Shown: positions 30,757 through 39,295, counted from the first letter of the stretch. The stretch is DNA of 40,747 bases from Kordiimonadaceae bacterium (GCA_030148905.1 JASBSO010000070.1:1-40747); one strand, 5' to 3'. A program made the numbers and translations. The notes: generated by a model not told the origin, from the sequence alone.

Positions 30757-32081
30757 GGGCCGACCTCCGTTTGGCCGTCTTGGCCCAGGGTCAGGCGCGG
30801 TATTCGGCCCATAATTACGTCCAACGCACGGTCGGTGCCGGTTGCGATACCGGCCTTGGAAAACAGGTCGCCCGGGATCATGCACGCGCCCTTCAGCACG
30901 GCAATCAGCGCATCCACGACGGCGGGGTCGGGTGCGGCCGGGGCCGACCAAAACGCATCGAGCGGCTGGTCGCTGGTGATGCCCGGCATCCGGTAGATCG
31001 CCTTGCCGCTGGCATGCACAGGCACGCCGCGCGTCAATGCCGCAAGCCCCACGGTGGAATTGACCAGGACGGTGCCTTGTGCGGCGTCCAGCATGGCCTC
31101 GAGGTCGCCGCCGTCGATAAAATCCACCCGGTCGGCGATGCCCAGTACAACACTACGCCGGTCGATCTGCGCCCGGTAGTCCAGAACGCCGTTGTCAAGC
31201 GGGTGATTTTTGATCAAAAGCCTTACATCCGCAGGCGCGTGCGCGGCGAAGGACGCCAGCACCGTGTCGAGAAAGCCGTCCACGCCGCCGACATCGGCGT
31301 GGATGCGCATTTGCGTGTCCGAATTCAGCTGCAGCGGCAGGAGGAAAAATTTTGGCCGCGTGTCGCGGTAATGCTGCCACACGCGCGCGGTGTGTCGCCG
31401 CATTTCGCCGCGCCGGGCCAGGCGGCGCAGCCACCCAGCCGCCTCGCGCCGCATCGGGTAGGGCCGGTGGGTCCGGTACCCCCGGTAGCGCCAGCCGAGC
31501 GCGATATTGGCGGCCTTGTGCCACAAATCCCACCGCACGCGGGCGGGAAAGTCGGTGGCGATGGGGGGGTGTTCGTCGTGGGTCGCTGTGCTGGTCGCAT
31601 TAAGCTGCGCAGCCAGCGCTTGTAGCGTATGTGCGTCGCGCGGCAGCAGCGAGGCGGCGTTGGTGCCGCCGTGCTCCAGCGTCAACCATCCGGGGCGCAG
31701 ATAGCCCTCTTCGATGCACAGCACTGCCAGCCCGCGTTTGCGGGCAAGGGCGATGGCGGGCCTGTGCACCGGGCGCTGGTCACCAAATAGCAGGATGCCG
31801 CGCGGGGTGTAGGTGTCAAAGAGATGCGTGTAAAAGGCCGTAAGGCCGTCCTCACGGCCGCGGTACGCCACCTGCGCCTCGGCCCCACCAAAGACCTGAT
31901 CGCCGCCGCAGAAATTCACCCGGATGGCTTTCCCACCCACGGCTTCGATCTTTTCGGCCAGCACCCGGAAAAACGGCGTGCCAAGCCCCTGCAAAATCAG
32001 CCAGCAGCCGGGGCTGTGCGGATGGGCGGTCGCGCTCTCATGTGGGTGGTGCGGCATGTGGTTATCGTCCGGCAGGGTCAA
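30747..32081 (-). CDS. Capsular polysaccharide export/biosynthesis protein, KpsS-like
   Basis: LQGLGTPFFRVLAEKIEAVGGKAIRVNFCGGD, IEEGYLRPGWLTLEHGG, LLIKNHPLDNG, VLVNSTVGLAALTRGVPVHASGKAIY. Confidence 0.85.
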   Translation of the reverse strand: MTLPDDNHMPHHPHESATAHPHSPGCWLILQGLGTPFFRVLAEKIEAVGGKAIRVNFCGGDQVFGGAEAQVAYRGREDGLTAFYTHLFDTYTPRGILLFGDQRPVHRPAIALARKRGLAVLCIEEGYLRPGWLTLEHGGTNAASLLPRDAHTLQALAAQLNATSTATHDEHPPIATDFPARVRWDLWHKAANIALGWRYRGYRTHRPYPMRREAAGWLRRLARRGEMRRHTARVWQHYRDTRPKFFLLPLQLNSDTQMRIHADVGGVDGFLDTVLASFAAHAPADVRLLIKNHPLDNGVLDYRAQIDRRSVVLGIADRVDFIDGGDLEAMLDAAQGTVLVNSTVGLAALTRGVPVHASGKAIYRMPGITSDQPLDAFWSAPAAPDPAVVDALIAVLKGACMIPGDLFSKAGIATGTDRALDVIMGRIPRLTLGQDGQTEVGPCP

Positions 32082-32275
32082 GGGCCTGTGCCCCCTCTAG
32101 CCTTGGACGCGGACGGCGACAAGGGAAACCTTTGCAAGGCCGCCAGCGGCAGGGGGTACATCCATGACGCAAATTTGCGCCGCCACGCGCGATCAAAGGC
32201 TTGACGCGGCGCGCGCATGTCAGTAAACCACCGCCACTTCGGGCCGCAGGCGGCACCGATATGTCTCAGATTTGG

Positions 32276-32348
32276 GGCGGAGTAGCTCAGGTGGTTAGAG
32301 CAGCGGAATCATAATCCATGTGTCGGCCCGGAGTTGAAAATTTGGTAT
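32276..32348 (+). pseudogene. Degenerate tRNA(CAT)-like copy
   Basis: First 51 nt (32276-32326) match the intact tRNA at 32349 at 46/51 positions, but the T-arm (no GTTCNANNC) and acceptor 3' half/CCA are missing. Confidence 0.75.
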
Positions 32349-32425
32349 GGCGAAGTAGCTCAGCTGGTTAGAGCACCGGAATCATAATCCGGGTGTCGGG
32401 GGTTCAAGTCCCTCCTTCGCTACCA
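32349..32425 (+). tRNA. tRNA with CAT anticodon (elongator Met or Ile2)
   Basis: Full cloverleaf: acceptor GGCGAAG/CTTCGCT, D-arm GCTC..GAGC, anticodon arm CCGGA-ATCATAA-TCCGG, T-arm GGGGG-TTCAAGT-CCCTC, encoded ACCA. Confidence 0.93.
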
Positions 32426-33032
32426 AAATTCCTTCAAAAACAGACGTTTATACCAAAAATACGAGCTCTACGCAAGCTCATTTCTTACTGCCGAATTACC
32501 TTGAAATTTGGAAAATATCCACGTGTGTTTGGGCGTGTTTTGGCGCATTTGAATTGCGCCTAAAATTCTCTAAGACCGTTCTGAGACCTTGTTAGGGAAA
32601 TGTATGGAACTTATGCAGGGCCTAATCTCGAATCAAAATTCAGCTGCCAGAATGATTAATCTTCGAAGCCGTCAACACCTTAGCTTATCACACAGATCGT
32701 GCCAAAATAGCGAAATTGATGTGCTGAGCCAAATTCACACTGTTTGGTTTCCAGTATTCGTGTCATACGCATTTCTAAGAATGTATTGGCCTGATTAAAT
32801 TTACCGGCTGAATTTTTCATTGGCTGTGATCTGAGTTTTCAAGAGGCAATATCGGTGGGATAACAGTTTGGTTCGTAACTCGGTAAGAACACTTTTAGAT
32901 TGCGTTTGTACAAATAGGCACGCTGATGTATTTTAGAGACATGGAAGGGTACACACTTCAGCGCTTAATGTTGGGTAGGGCTGGTGTGGGCCATTTGAGG
33001 AATGTCTAAAATGGGTAGGACATAACAATTCT

Positions 33033-33395
33033 ATGACCCCATCAACGCGCAAAAGTGGTAATTACAAGGCGGGTATGCGCCCACAGCGGATGGCTGATGA
33101 TCTGCCGACGCGTCTTCGTTATGCGCAAAAAGGCCGTGTCTTGCGCGGCGCGATGAAGACCCTCGGTCTGACTATCTCTGAAATTGCAAATGAAATAGAT
33201 GTTTCGCAAGGGCACCTCTCAAAAGTTCTCGATACATACTGTGACCTCGAGATAACAACGTGCGATATGTACCTCGCGAAGGTGGCTGCTGCTCTGGCGA
33301 AGCGAGGTGTCAGGATTACAGAAAGTGATGAGCAGATCATGTTGATGTATGAGCGTTCGGGCTTTGACATCGATTTTAAGATACCCACCGACTAG
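33033..33395 (+). CDS. Small HTH (XRE/Cro-like) DNA-binding protein
   Basis: LRGAMKTLGLTISEIANEIDVSQGHLSKVLDTYCDLEITTCDMYLAKVAAALAKRG reads as an HTH. Confidence 0.6.
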   Translation: MTPSTRKSGNYKAGMRPQRMADDLPTRLRYAQKGRVLRGAMKTLGLTISEIANEIDVSQGHLSKVLDTYCDLEITTCDMYLAKVAAALAKRGVRITESDEQIMLMYERSGFDIDFKIPTD

Positions 33396-33651
33396 AATTA
33401 TCTATTCCTTTTGTTTTGAGTAGTTCTACCCAGGCGACAGCTATGGCCGATGGGTCCGTTCCCATCGCGTGTGCGATGTCCGCTAGCTCTTGATCTGTCG
33501 GTGTTTTGCCGTTCTCAATTTGATTGTAACGTTTTGGCCCCAAGCCGGATGACCATGCAACATACTTTTGGAGCATGCCCTTGCTTTTGCGTACCTTTTT
33601 TATCGCCGTACTGAAAGAAGGTTCCATTTTCTCGTCCCCCACCTCTGTCAC
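33376..33651 (-). CDS. XRE-family transcriptional regulator
   Basis: FSTAIKKVRKSKGMLQKYVAWSSGLGPKRYNQIENGKTPTDQELADIAHAMGTDPSAI is a Cro/CI-type HTH. Confidence 0.72.
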   Translation of the reverse strand: MTEVGDEKMEPSFSTAIKKVRKSKGMLQKYVAWSSGLGPKRYNQIENGKTPTDQELADIAHAMGTDPSAIAVAWVELLKTKGIDNSSRWVS

Positions 33652-34019
33652 TCGGATAAACTATCACGCTATCTCGCAAGACATAGGCAGCATTTGTGTA
33701 AATCTATCAGGTGAAAGACGACATTTAGCGTGCATCAATCTCTTACCCGAGCCCCCTCAAGCAAGACCAATTATACTCAAAGTAGATTAAAATTCAACCG
33801 AATCGTCAAAGAAGAATGAATGCCGTATTCATAATTGCATAAAAATCGAAGCCTGTAAGGCACTGAAAATATTCATAAAAGAGGGTGAATCATATAAAGT
33901 CATCGCTAACGCAATGCATAAAATATGCATGGTGTGAAAAAAATAGAGCCATTTTTGCCCAATTTGAAATCGCCAAAAACGCAATGAAATCAATATTGTA
34001 TAACTAACAACATAAAAAG

Positions 34020-34047
34020 TTACCAAGCTGGCATGCCAGCCCGGTAA
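34020..34047. promoter_or_regulatory. 28-bp interrupted palindrome
   Basis: TTACC-aa-GCTGGCATGCCAGC-cc-GGTAA; the 14-bp core is a perfect palindrome. Confidence 0.6.
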
Positions 34048-34230
34048 TCGTTAGCGCTTTGAAAATCCCAAATTTCGCGGGACCCTAATGGCACGTCCGG
34101 AAGGGGGGCGAGATTGAGTTTCCGAAGACGCACGCTTTTGTAGATCGAAACATCATCACATTCACTCTCCTGTCGGGTTCAACGGCCAATTTTTGGCGAA
34201 GGGTCTGACGCCCGCAATGGAGATTGAACT

Positions 34231-35016
34231 ATGTCTTTATCACGAACCTTATTATCGAGCGCTGCCACGATTGCGATGTTCGCCAGTATCACACTATCGC
34301 CGCCGCTTGCCGCAGCAGCAGAGGATGCAGTTGCACCCGATGATATTCAGGCGGAAGCCGAACAGCTGCTCAAGTCGAGCTTTGCAAACTTTCAGTTCTA
34401 TTCCGTCAAACCGTCCGCAGTCGACGGCCTCTATGAGATCGATACGGGCGGCAAGATTGTTTATTATTCAGCTGACGCCAATGTGCTCATCTTCGGCGAA
34501 ATGTATAATGATCGCGGCGAAAACCTTTCTGAAGCCGCCATTTCAAAAGCAGCGGCGGAGCGACTGAAGGGTTTGGACCTGAGCGTCGCGCTCGAATTTG
34601 GGCCGGAAGATGCTCCGCTCCTCACCGAATATTCAAATCCGCTTTGTGGCTGGTGTCAGCGCTTGCATGGCTGGTTTGACGGCGAGGGTCGTGATCTGAA
34701 TGTGCGCCGACAGATTATTTTTGCGGTCGGTCATTCAACAAAATCTCAGGAACTTGCCGAGCATATCCTTTGCTCTGCCGATCCTGAGCAAGCGTTTGCG
34801 GATGTCTATAACCGCAGAACCCCGAGACGTCTGGAGCGATGTGACGACGGCTATGCCCGCGTGCAGCAACATATCCAGATAACGCAAGCTGCAGGTGTCT
34901 CATCCACCCCAACCTTGTTCGCTGACGGCGAACGCATCCGAGGCTTCGATGCGATGAAAATTCGTGAGTATCTCATCGCTGCGAGCCCTCCTGAAATCCC
35001 ACGAGGAGACGATTAA
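34231..35016 (+). CDS. DsbC-like thiol:disulfide interchange protein of a conjugation operon
   Basis: Signal-peptide-like N-terminus, thioredoxin-type CGWC motif in EYSNPLCGWCQRLHGWF, cis-Pro region GVSSTPTLFADGERIRG. Confidence 0.8.
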   Translation: MSLSRTLLSSAATIAMFASITLSPPLAAAAEDAVAPDDIQAEAEQLLKSSFANFQFYSVKPSAVDGLYEIDTGGKIVYYSADANVLIFGEMYNDRGENLSEAAISKAAAERLKGLDLSVALEFGPEDAPLLTEYSNPLCGWCQRLHGWFDGEGRDLNVRRQIIFAVGHSTKSQELAEHILCSADPEQAFADVYNRRTPRRLERCDDGYARVQQHIQITQAAGVSSTPTLFADGERIRGFDAMKIREYLIAASPPEIPRGDD

Positions 35017-35378
35017 TGACTTTTTGGAGGAACCCCCGTTGTTTGGGCCACATGCAATCTGAAGGCATCGGGCTTGAGCGCATCTTTTTGAATACGATGG
35101 ACCGCGTCGCACTGTTGTTTTTGTTTTTGGTCCTTTCTGTACCGGCACTTGCCTTTACTGCTCCAACAACTGGTGATCTTGCGTTCGAGATTTACGACAT
35201 CATCGTCAACGACGGCATTGAAGGCCCGATCGGCGCCATGATCGCTGTTGCGAGTGTTGTGTTCGGCATCTTCGGGATCGCCAACCGTAACTGGTGGGCA
35301 ATGGGCGGCGGCTTTGCGGGCACAACGGCGATGGTCGCTGGCGAAGACATCGTCACCACCGTTGGCTTTTTAGTTTAA
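35016..35378 (+). CDS. TraA/VirB2-like conjugative pilin
   Basis: Short protein with two hydrophobic segments, DVVFGIFGIAN/GGGFAGTT-like C-terminal helix; immediately precedes traL. Confidence 0.6.
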   Translation: MTFWRNPRCLGHMQSEGIGLERIFLNTMDRVALLFLFLVLSVPALAFTAPTTGDLAFEIYDIIVNDGIEGPIGAMIAVASVVFGIFGIANRNWWAMGGGFAGTTAMVAGEDIVTTVGFLV

Positions 35379-35403
35379 CCCCCCTGCACCTTGGAGAGGA
35401 CAC

Positions 35404-35667
35404 ATGGAACGGATGCCGCAGTTTCTTCACAAACCAACCAAGTTTATCGGACTTGAGGATCAAGAATTTGCTGTGGTCTTCCTTGCCTACGTCCTCTCTC
35501 TTTTTTTCAAGGGCTATTCATTTTTCTATTTTCTCGGAGCGGCAGCATTGTTCATTCCGTTCAAACGCTCCAAGCCGAGAGGCTATATCGGCCATCTTTT
35601 TTACCGGGCCGGGTTCGGCAAACTACGCGGATATCCGGTTGCAGTCGCGGAGACATTCCATGAATGA
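35404..35667 (+). CDS. traL: F-type conjugal transfer protein TraL
   Basis: FLHKPTKFIGLEDQEFAVVFLAYVLSLFFKGYSFFYFLGAAALFIPFKRSKPRGYIGHLFYRAG; TraL size and position between pilin and TraE. Confidence 0.78.
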   Translation: MERMPQFLHKPTKFIGLEDQEFAVVFLAYVLSLFFKGYSFFYFLGAAALFIPFKRSKPRGYIGHLFYRAGFGKLRGYPVAVAETFHE

Positions 35668-35983
35668 GCATTCGCCAAAACAGCATTACGAACCGCGCGG
35701 CCCAGCAAACGAAGTACCCTACAAATCTTTTGTCTCGCGCTTCACAGATGCCACGTCAAACATATGGGCGGAAAACCGCGTCTTGCGTTTTATGGCGGTT
35801 TGCGTACTCGCTGCGTCCTTTGTGCTTGGTTATCTCGTACTTGCGGCCATGAACAAGCAGAAGACCATCATCGTTCCGTTCGGGCAGGGTGTTGAACATC
35901 TCTATCTTGTGGGCGACGAACCATCGGACGCCTATCTGGTTGCCATTGCACGCAACGTGGCCGTTATGCCGATGTCGGCATAA
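35660..35983 (+). pseudogene. traE: 5' fragment of traE (conjugal transfer protein)
   Basis: MNEHSPKQHYEPRGPANEVPYKSFVSRFTDATSNIWAENRVLRFMAVCVLAASFVLGYLVLAAMNKQKTIIVPFG..YLVAIARNVAV then MPMSA-stop. TraE N-terminal TM architecture; truncated to 107 aa where the RIT-associated repeats begin. Confidence 0.75.
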
Positions 35984-36072
35984 AGGCCATAATGCCGCGC
36001 TTCGGATTATGCCGCGCTGACCCATCAATCTTTCGGTAACATAGATCTTTCAGCGCGGCACATCGGCATAAT
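35964..36072. repeat. Nested inverted-repeat cluster abutting the recombinase operon
   Basis: Palindrome TTATGCCGA-TG-TCGGCATAA (35964-35983); direct copies ATAATGCCGCGC (35989-36000) and ATTATGCCGCGCTGA (36006-36020); inverted TCAGCGCGGCA|CATCGGCATAAT (36050-36072). Confidence 0.85.
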
Positions 36073-37071
36073 CTACAGGGCCTCCAAGAACGACAACAGC
36101 TCGTCGCCGGGTCGATAACGCCCATTTGGAGCATTGACAGGTTTCGTCAAAGCCATCGCTTTTTCCTTCAGTTCGATATCAGCGTGGATATAGACCTGCG
36201 TCGTCTCGACGGATTCATGGCCCAGCCAAAGGGCGATGATGGTTCGATCTACACCGCTTTGTAGAAGCTGCATTGCAGCAGTGTGGCGCAGAACATGTGG
36301 TGTGACGCGCTTCAATCTAAGGGTCGTGCTATTCAGCGCTGCCTTGGCCGCATTTTTCCGAACAATTCGCTCAATCGCGTCCCTGCTCAAAGGCGTGCCT
36401 CGGATCGTCGCAAACAGCGGATCGTTGGATGCCGCACAGGTTTCGGCCAACCACACTTTCAATGCGTTTCGGCTGTCTGTCCTTAGAGGTGTTGCGCGCT
36501 CCTTTCGGCCTTTGCCCACGCATCTGACATGAGACCCCGTTCCGAGTTCAACATCAGCCACGCGCAGGCCGATCAATTCCGAGACACGCAAGCCCGTCTG
36601 GAGCGTGGTCAGCAGTAGGACCCGATCACGCCGACCGAACCAAGTCGACTGATCGGGTGCCTTCAGCAATGCCTCCATCTCATCGCGTGTCAGAAAGTCC
36701 ACAACACGTTTTTCGTGCCGCTTGGACGGCATCGCCAGCACCCTTTGGCAATGATGCAACAATTGAGGTTCACAACCTGCCACATATTTGAAGAATGACC
36801 GAATGGCGGCAAGGCGCGTGTTTCGACTTCGTGCGCTATTGCCTCGTTCTTCTTCGCAAAAAGTTAAAAAATCCCCGATGATGTCGGCGTCGATATGTGC
36901 AACATGTAGGTCTGTTGGGGGCCGCTTGGTTTGCGCTTCCGCGTATTTGAGCAAGAGCCTGAAGGTGTCACGATAGCTGGCAATCGTGTTCGGGCTTGCC
37001 TGCATTTGCGTCAAGAGCCGCTCGGTAAAGAACCGTTGCACGAACACTGGCAATGGATAGGTCGCAATCAT
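36073..37071 (-). CDS. Tyrosine recombinase, third gene of trio
   Basis: Catalytic residues present: TGLRVSELIGL (R), HVLRHTAA (HxxR), WLGHESVETTQVYIH (H, Y). Confidence 0.93.
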   Translation of the reverse strand: MIATYPLPVFVQRFFTERLLTQMQASPNTIASYRDTFRLLLKYAEAQTKRPPTDLHVAHIDADIIGDFLTFCEEERGNSARSRNTRLAAIRSFFKYVAGCEPQLLHHCQRVLAMPSKRHEKRVVDFLTRDEMEALLKAPDQSTWFGRRDRVLLLTTLQTGLRVSELIGLRVADVELGTGSHVRCVGKGRKERATPLRTDSRNALKVWLAETCAASNDPLFATIRGTPLSRDAIERIVRKNAAKAALNSTTLRLKRVTPHVLRHTAAMQLLQSGVDRTIIALWLGHESVETTQVYIHADIELKEKAMALTKPVNAPNGRYRPGDELLSFLEAL

Positions 37072-38036
37072 GATGCATCCTCCAAAACCCGCTGTTCGGC
37101 CCGCGCGGCGGCGAGCTGCATGAGTTCTGGCACGGCTTCGATGTACCAGAATGTGTGCTCCGGCTTAGAGTGTCCGAGATACGTGCTGAGCTTGTACATT
37201 TCGCATTCAATGTCCCTGCCATCGCGGAACCAATCCAGAATGGTGTGGACGGCAAAGCTATGTCTCAAATCGTGAATGCGAGGTCCGTGACCGTGGCGGT
37301 TGAAGGATTGAGGGGATCGCAACCCGATATTTTGGCTAACTTGCGCGAAGTTGTAACGCGCCCCGCAATCGCCAGCCGGTTCACCATCTTCCTTGATGAA
37401 GAACCGTCGCGACTGATCGTCGACCAACCGATCTCTCAAATTGGCATAGGATGCTAGCCGCGTGGCGGTATCCTTGTTGATCGGAAGCTGTCGATCTTTT
37501 CCGTTCTTGGTGTTCCTGACGACCAGAACAGCGTTGTCCAGATCAATATCATGTTGATCCAAAGACAGTGCTTCATTGACCCGCATTCCTGTCACAGCGA
37601 TCAATCCGAAGAGGGTTTGCCACAATGCAGCCCGCAGGCCATACGGTGACGTTAGTCGACCGGCCTCAGCGACGATATCTGCAATTTGCTTGGGTGCATA
37701 TATGTACGGGACACGCCTTCTATAGCGGCCTGCAACAAGCTGGCTGGGCGGGATCTCGGTCTCATCGTCGTGTTCCGCAAGCCAGAAGGCAAATCTACGA
37801 ACCATGCCGAGGCGACCAAACCACGTGTTGTTGTCCGCACTGCCATAGTTCTCTTTCCAGTCGAGGAACAAGGTTGTTGAGATCAGATGACGCCCGCTCT
37901 CATCGCCGTAAGTCGCGAACTTGCGTAGGACTCGTTCTTCGAAAGATAGGTCAAAACCCATCGCGCGGCGCAGTGCCAGATATTCGTCAAGCCGTTGTGA
38001 GAGCGTCTTCATTGCACGTCCCCCGCAGTTGGCCAA
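37068..38036 (-). CDS. Tyrosine recombinase, second gene of trio
   Basis: TGMRVNEALSLDQHDID, IHDLRHSFAVHT, YLGHSKPEHTFWYIEA; 4-bp overlap with the third gene. Confidence 0.93.
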   Translation of the reverse strand: MANCGGRAMKTLSQRLDEYLALRRAMGFDLSFEERVLRKFATYGDESGRHLISTTLFLDWKENYGSADNNTWFGRLGMVRRFAFWLAEHDDETEIPPSQLVAGRYRRRVPYIYAPKQIADIVAEAGRLTSPYGLRAALWQTLFGLIAVTGMRVNEALSLDQHDIDLDNAVLVVRNTKNGKDRQLPINKDTATRLASYANLRDRLVDDQSRRFFIKEDGEPAGDCGARYNFAQVSQNIGLRSPQSFNRHGHGPRIHDLRHSFAVHTILDWFRDGRDIECEMYKLSTYLGHSKPEHTFWYIEAVPELMQLAAARAEQRVLEDAS

Positions 38037-39295
38037 GGGCGCGAGATTGAGCCCAGGGCATCCACATCGTGTTGCGCATAAATCGTCGTGGTCAGCGGAG
38101 ACCGGTGACGCAGCACGTCCCCAATGTCAGAGAGCGATGCACCCTTACGCAACATGTCAGTGGCAAGGCTGTGTCGTAGAATATGGGTGCCGATATAGGC
38201 TTGTGGCGGGCTGATTCCTGTTGCGTCATAAGCGTCACGCAAAATCCAGCGCAGGATTTGAGCATCCTTAAACCTCTTGAATGGCGGTTTTACCGAGACA
38301 AACAACGCACGGGCCTGCCCCCGGCGTTCGTTCTGAATGTAATCCACAATCGCTTCGCCAACCTCTGCGGACATCGGCATCCGGTCTTGCAACTGTCCTT
38401 TGCCCCGGATCAGTATCTCACCCGCACGCCAATCGATGTCATCTAACTCTATCGCTGTCACCTCTGGGGCTCGAAGGCCCAGACGGGCGATAAGCATCAG
38501 CATTGCATAGTTGCGTCGGCCTGTTTTCTTGTGACCTCGAACCACATCTAACAGGCGGTTGACTTGGTCTGGCTCGAGATATCGGGGGATGCCGGTCGGC
38601 TTTGGTTGCCGCGCCTTTGGCACCGATTTGCTCAGGTTCCGTTCTGTTTTTCCGCTCCAAAACAAGAATTGGAAGAGATTGCGAAGATGTGACGGACCAG
38701 TTTTGTCGCGCGGCGCATTTTGCTCTTCGCGTAGTCGGAGAATGAAGCCCGATATGTCGTCGGGTTTGATCGCATTCAAATCACCCAAACCCATACCGAA
38801 TTTTGCAGTCAAAAAACGCTCGTAGAAGCGAAGGCAATGATAGATCGTATCGCTGGACAGCCCACGCTGAACGCGGAGATAGGTCTCGTACTCGCGTTTA
38901 AGGCAGGCTCTAGGGGTCATGTCCAACGGAGGGGGCAGACGTGTAGGGGCATCTGCGTTCTCAATCAAATAGTCCCTGAACCGATTCAGGCGGTATCGAC
39001 AATGTTTTTGGTCTTTCGGAGAAGCGGCGTTGATGATCGGCAAGGCAAGTTGGTCCATGCGGTCATCGGTCAAATCAGCGGGACCAAGCTTGGCCGCATC
39101 CATTACAGACCAAAGGGTCCCGGCTGTGGTGCCGTATTTGGCAACGGAACCCTGACTGTAACCCTCAGCCTCAATCTGTGACGCGAAGCGCTCCGAGTGG
39201 TTGCCCGTGTGCTTACTTGTCTTCGTCGGGCGATCTGATTGCGTGTCGTTTTCCATAGGTATTTCCTTCATTTGGTTGAAGGGTAAACTTATCAC
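38009..39295 (-). CDS. Tyrosine recombinase, first gene of trio
   Basis: GLRAPEVTAIELDDIDW, THILRHSLATDML, LRHRSPLTTTIYAQHD; overlaps the second gene by 28 bp. Confidence 0.92.
   Translation of the reverse strand: MISLPFNQMKEIPMENDTQSDRPTKTSKHTGNHSERFASQIEAEGYSQGSVAKYGTTAGTLWSVMDAAKLGPADLTDDRMDQLALPIINAASPKDQKHCRYRLNRFRDYLIENADAPTRLPPPLDMTPRACLKREYETYLRVQRGLSSDTIYHCLRFYERFLTAKFGMGLGDLNAIKPDDISGFILRLREEQNAPRDKTGPSHLRNLFQFLFWSGKTERNLSKSVPKARQPKPTGIPRYLEPDQVNRLLDVVRGHKKTGRRNYAMLMLIARLGLRAPEVTAIELDDIDWRAGEILIRGKGQLQDRMPMSAEVGEAIVDYIQNERRGQARALFVSVKPPFKRFKDAQILRWILRDAYDATGISPPQAYIGTHILRHSLATDMLRKGASLSDIGDVLRHRSPLTTTIYAQHDVDALGSISRPWPTAGDVQ

Larger units (their letters stand above)
35964..39295 (-). 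mobile_element. RIT (recombinase-in-trio)-type element; right boundary unresolved
   Basis: Three consecutive overlapping same-strand tyrosine recombinase genes of about 430/320/330 aa plus inverted repeats at one end, interrupting traE. Confidence 0.8.

Noticed and set aside
32542-32560. GGCGCA-TTTGAAT-TGCGCC hairpin after the tRNA as a terminator
   Set aside because: Only 6 bp of stem and no T-run afterwards on either strand.
33829-34026. 65-aa minus-strand hydrophobic ORF
   Set aside because: TTG start inside the palindrome, no Shine-Dalgarno-like sequence, AT-rich context; could be chance.
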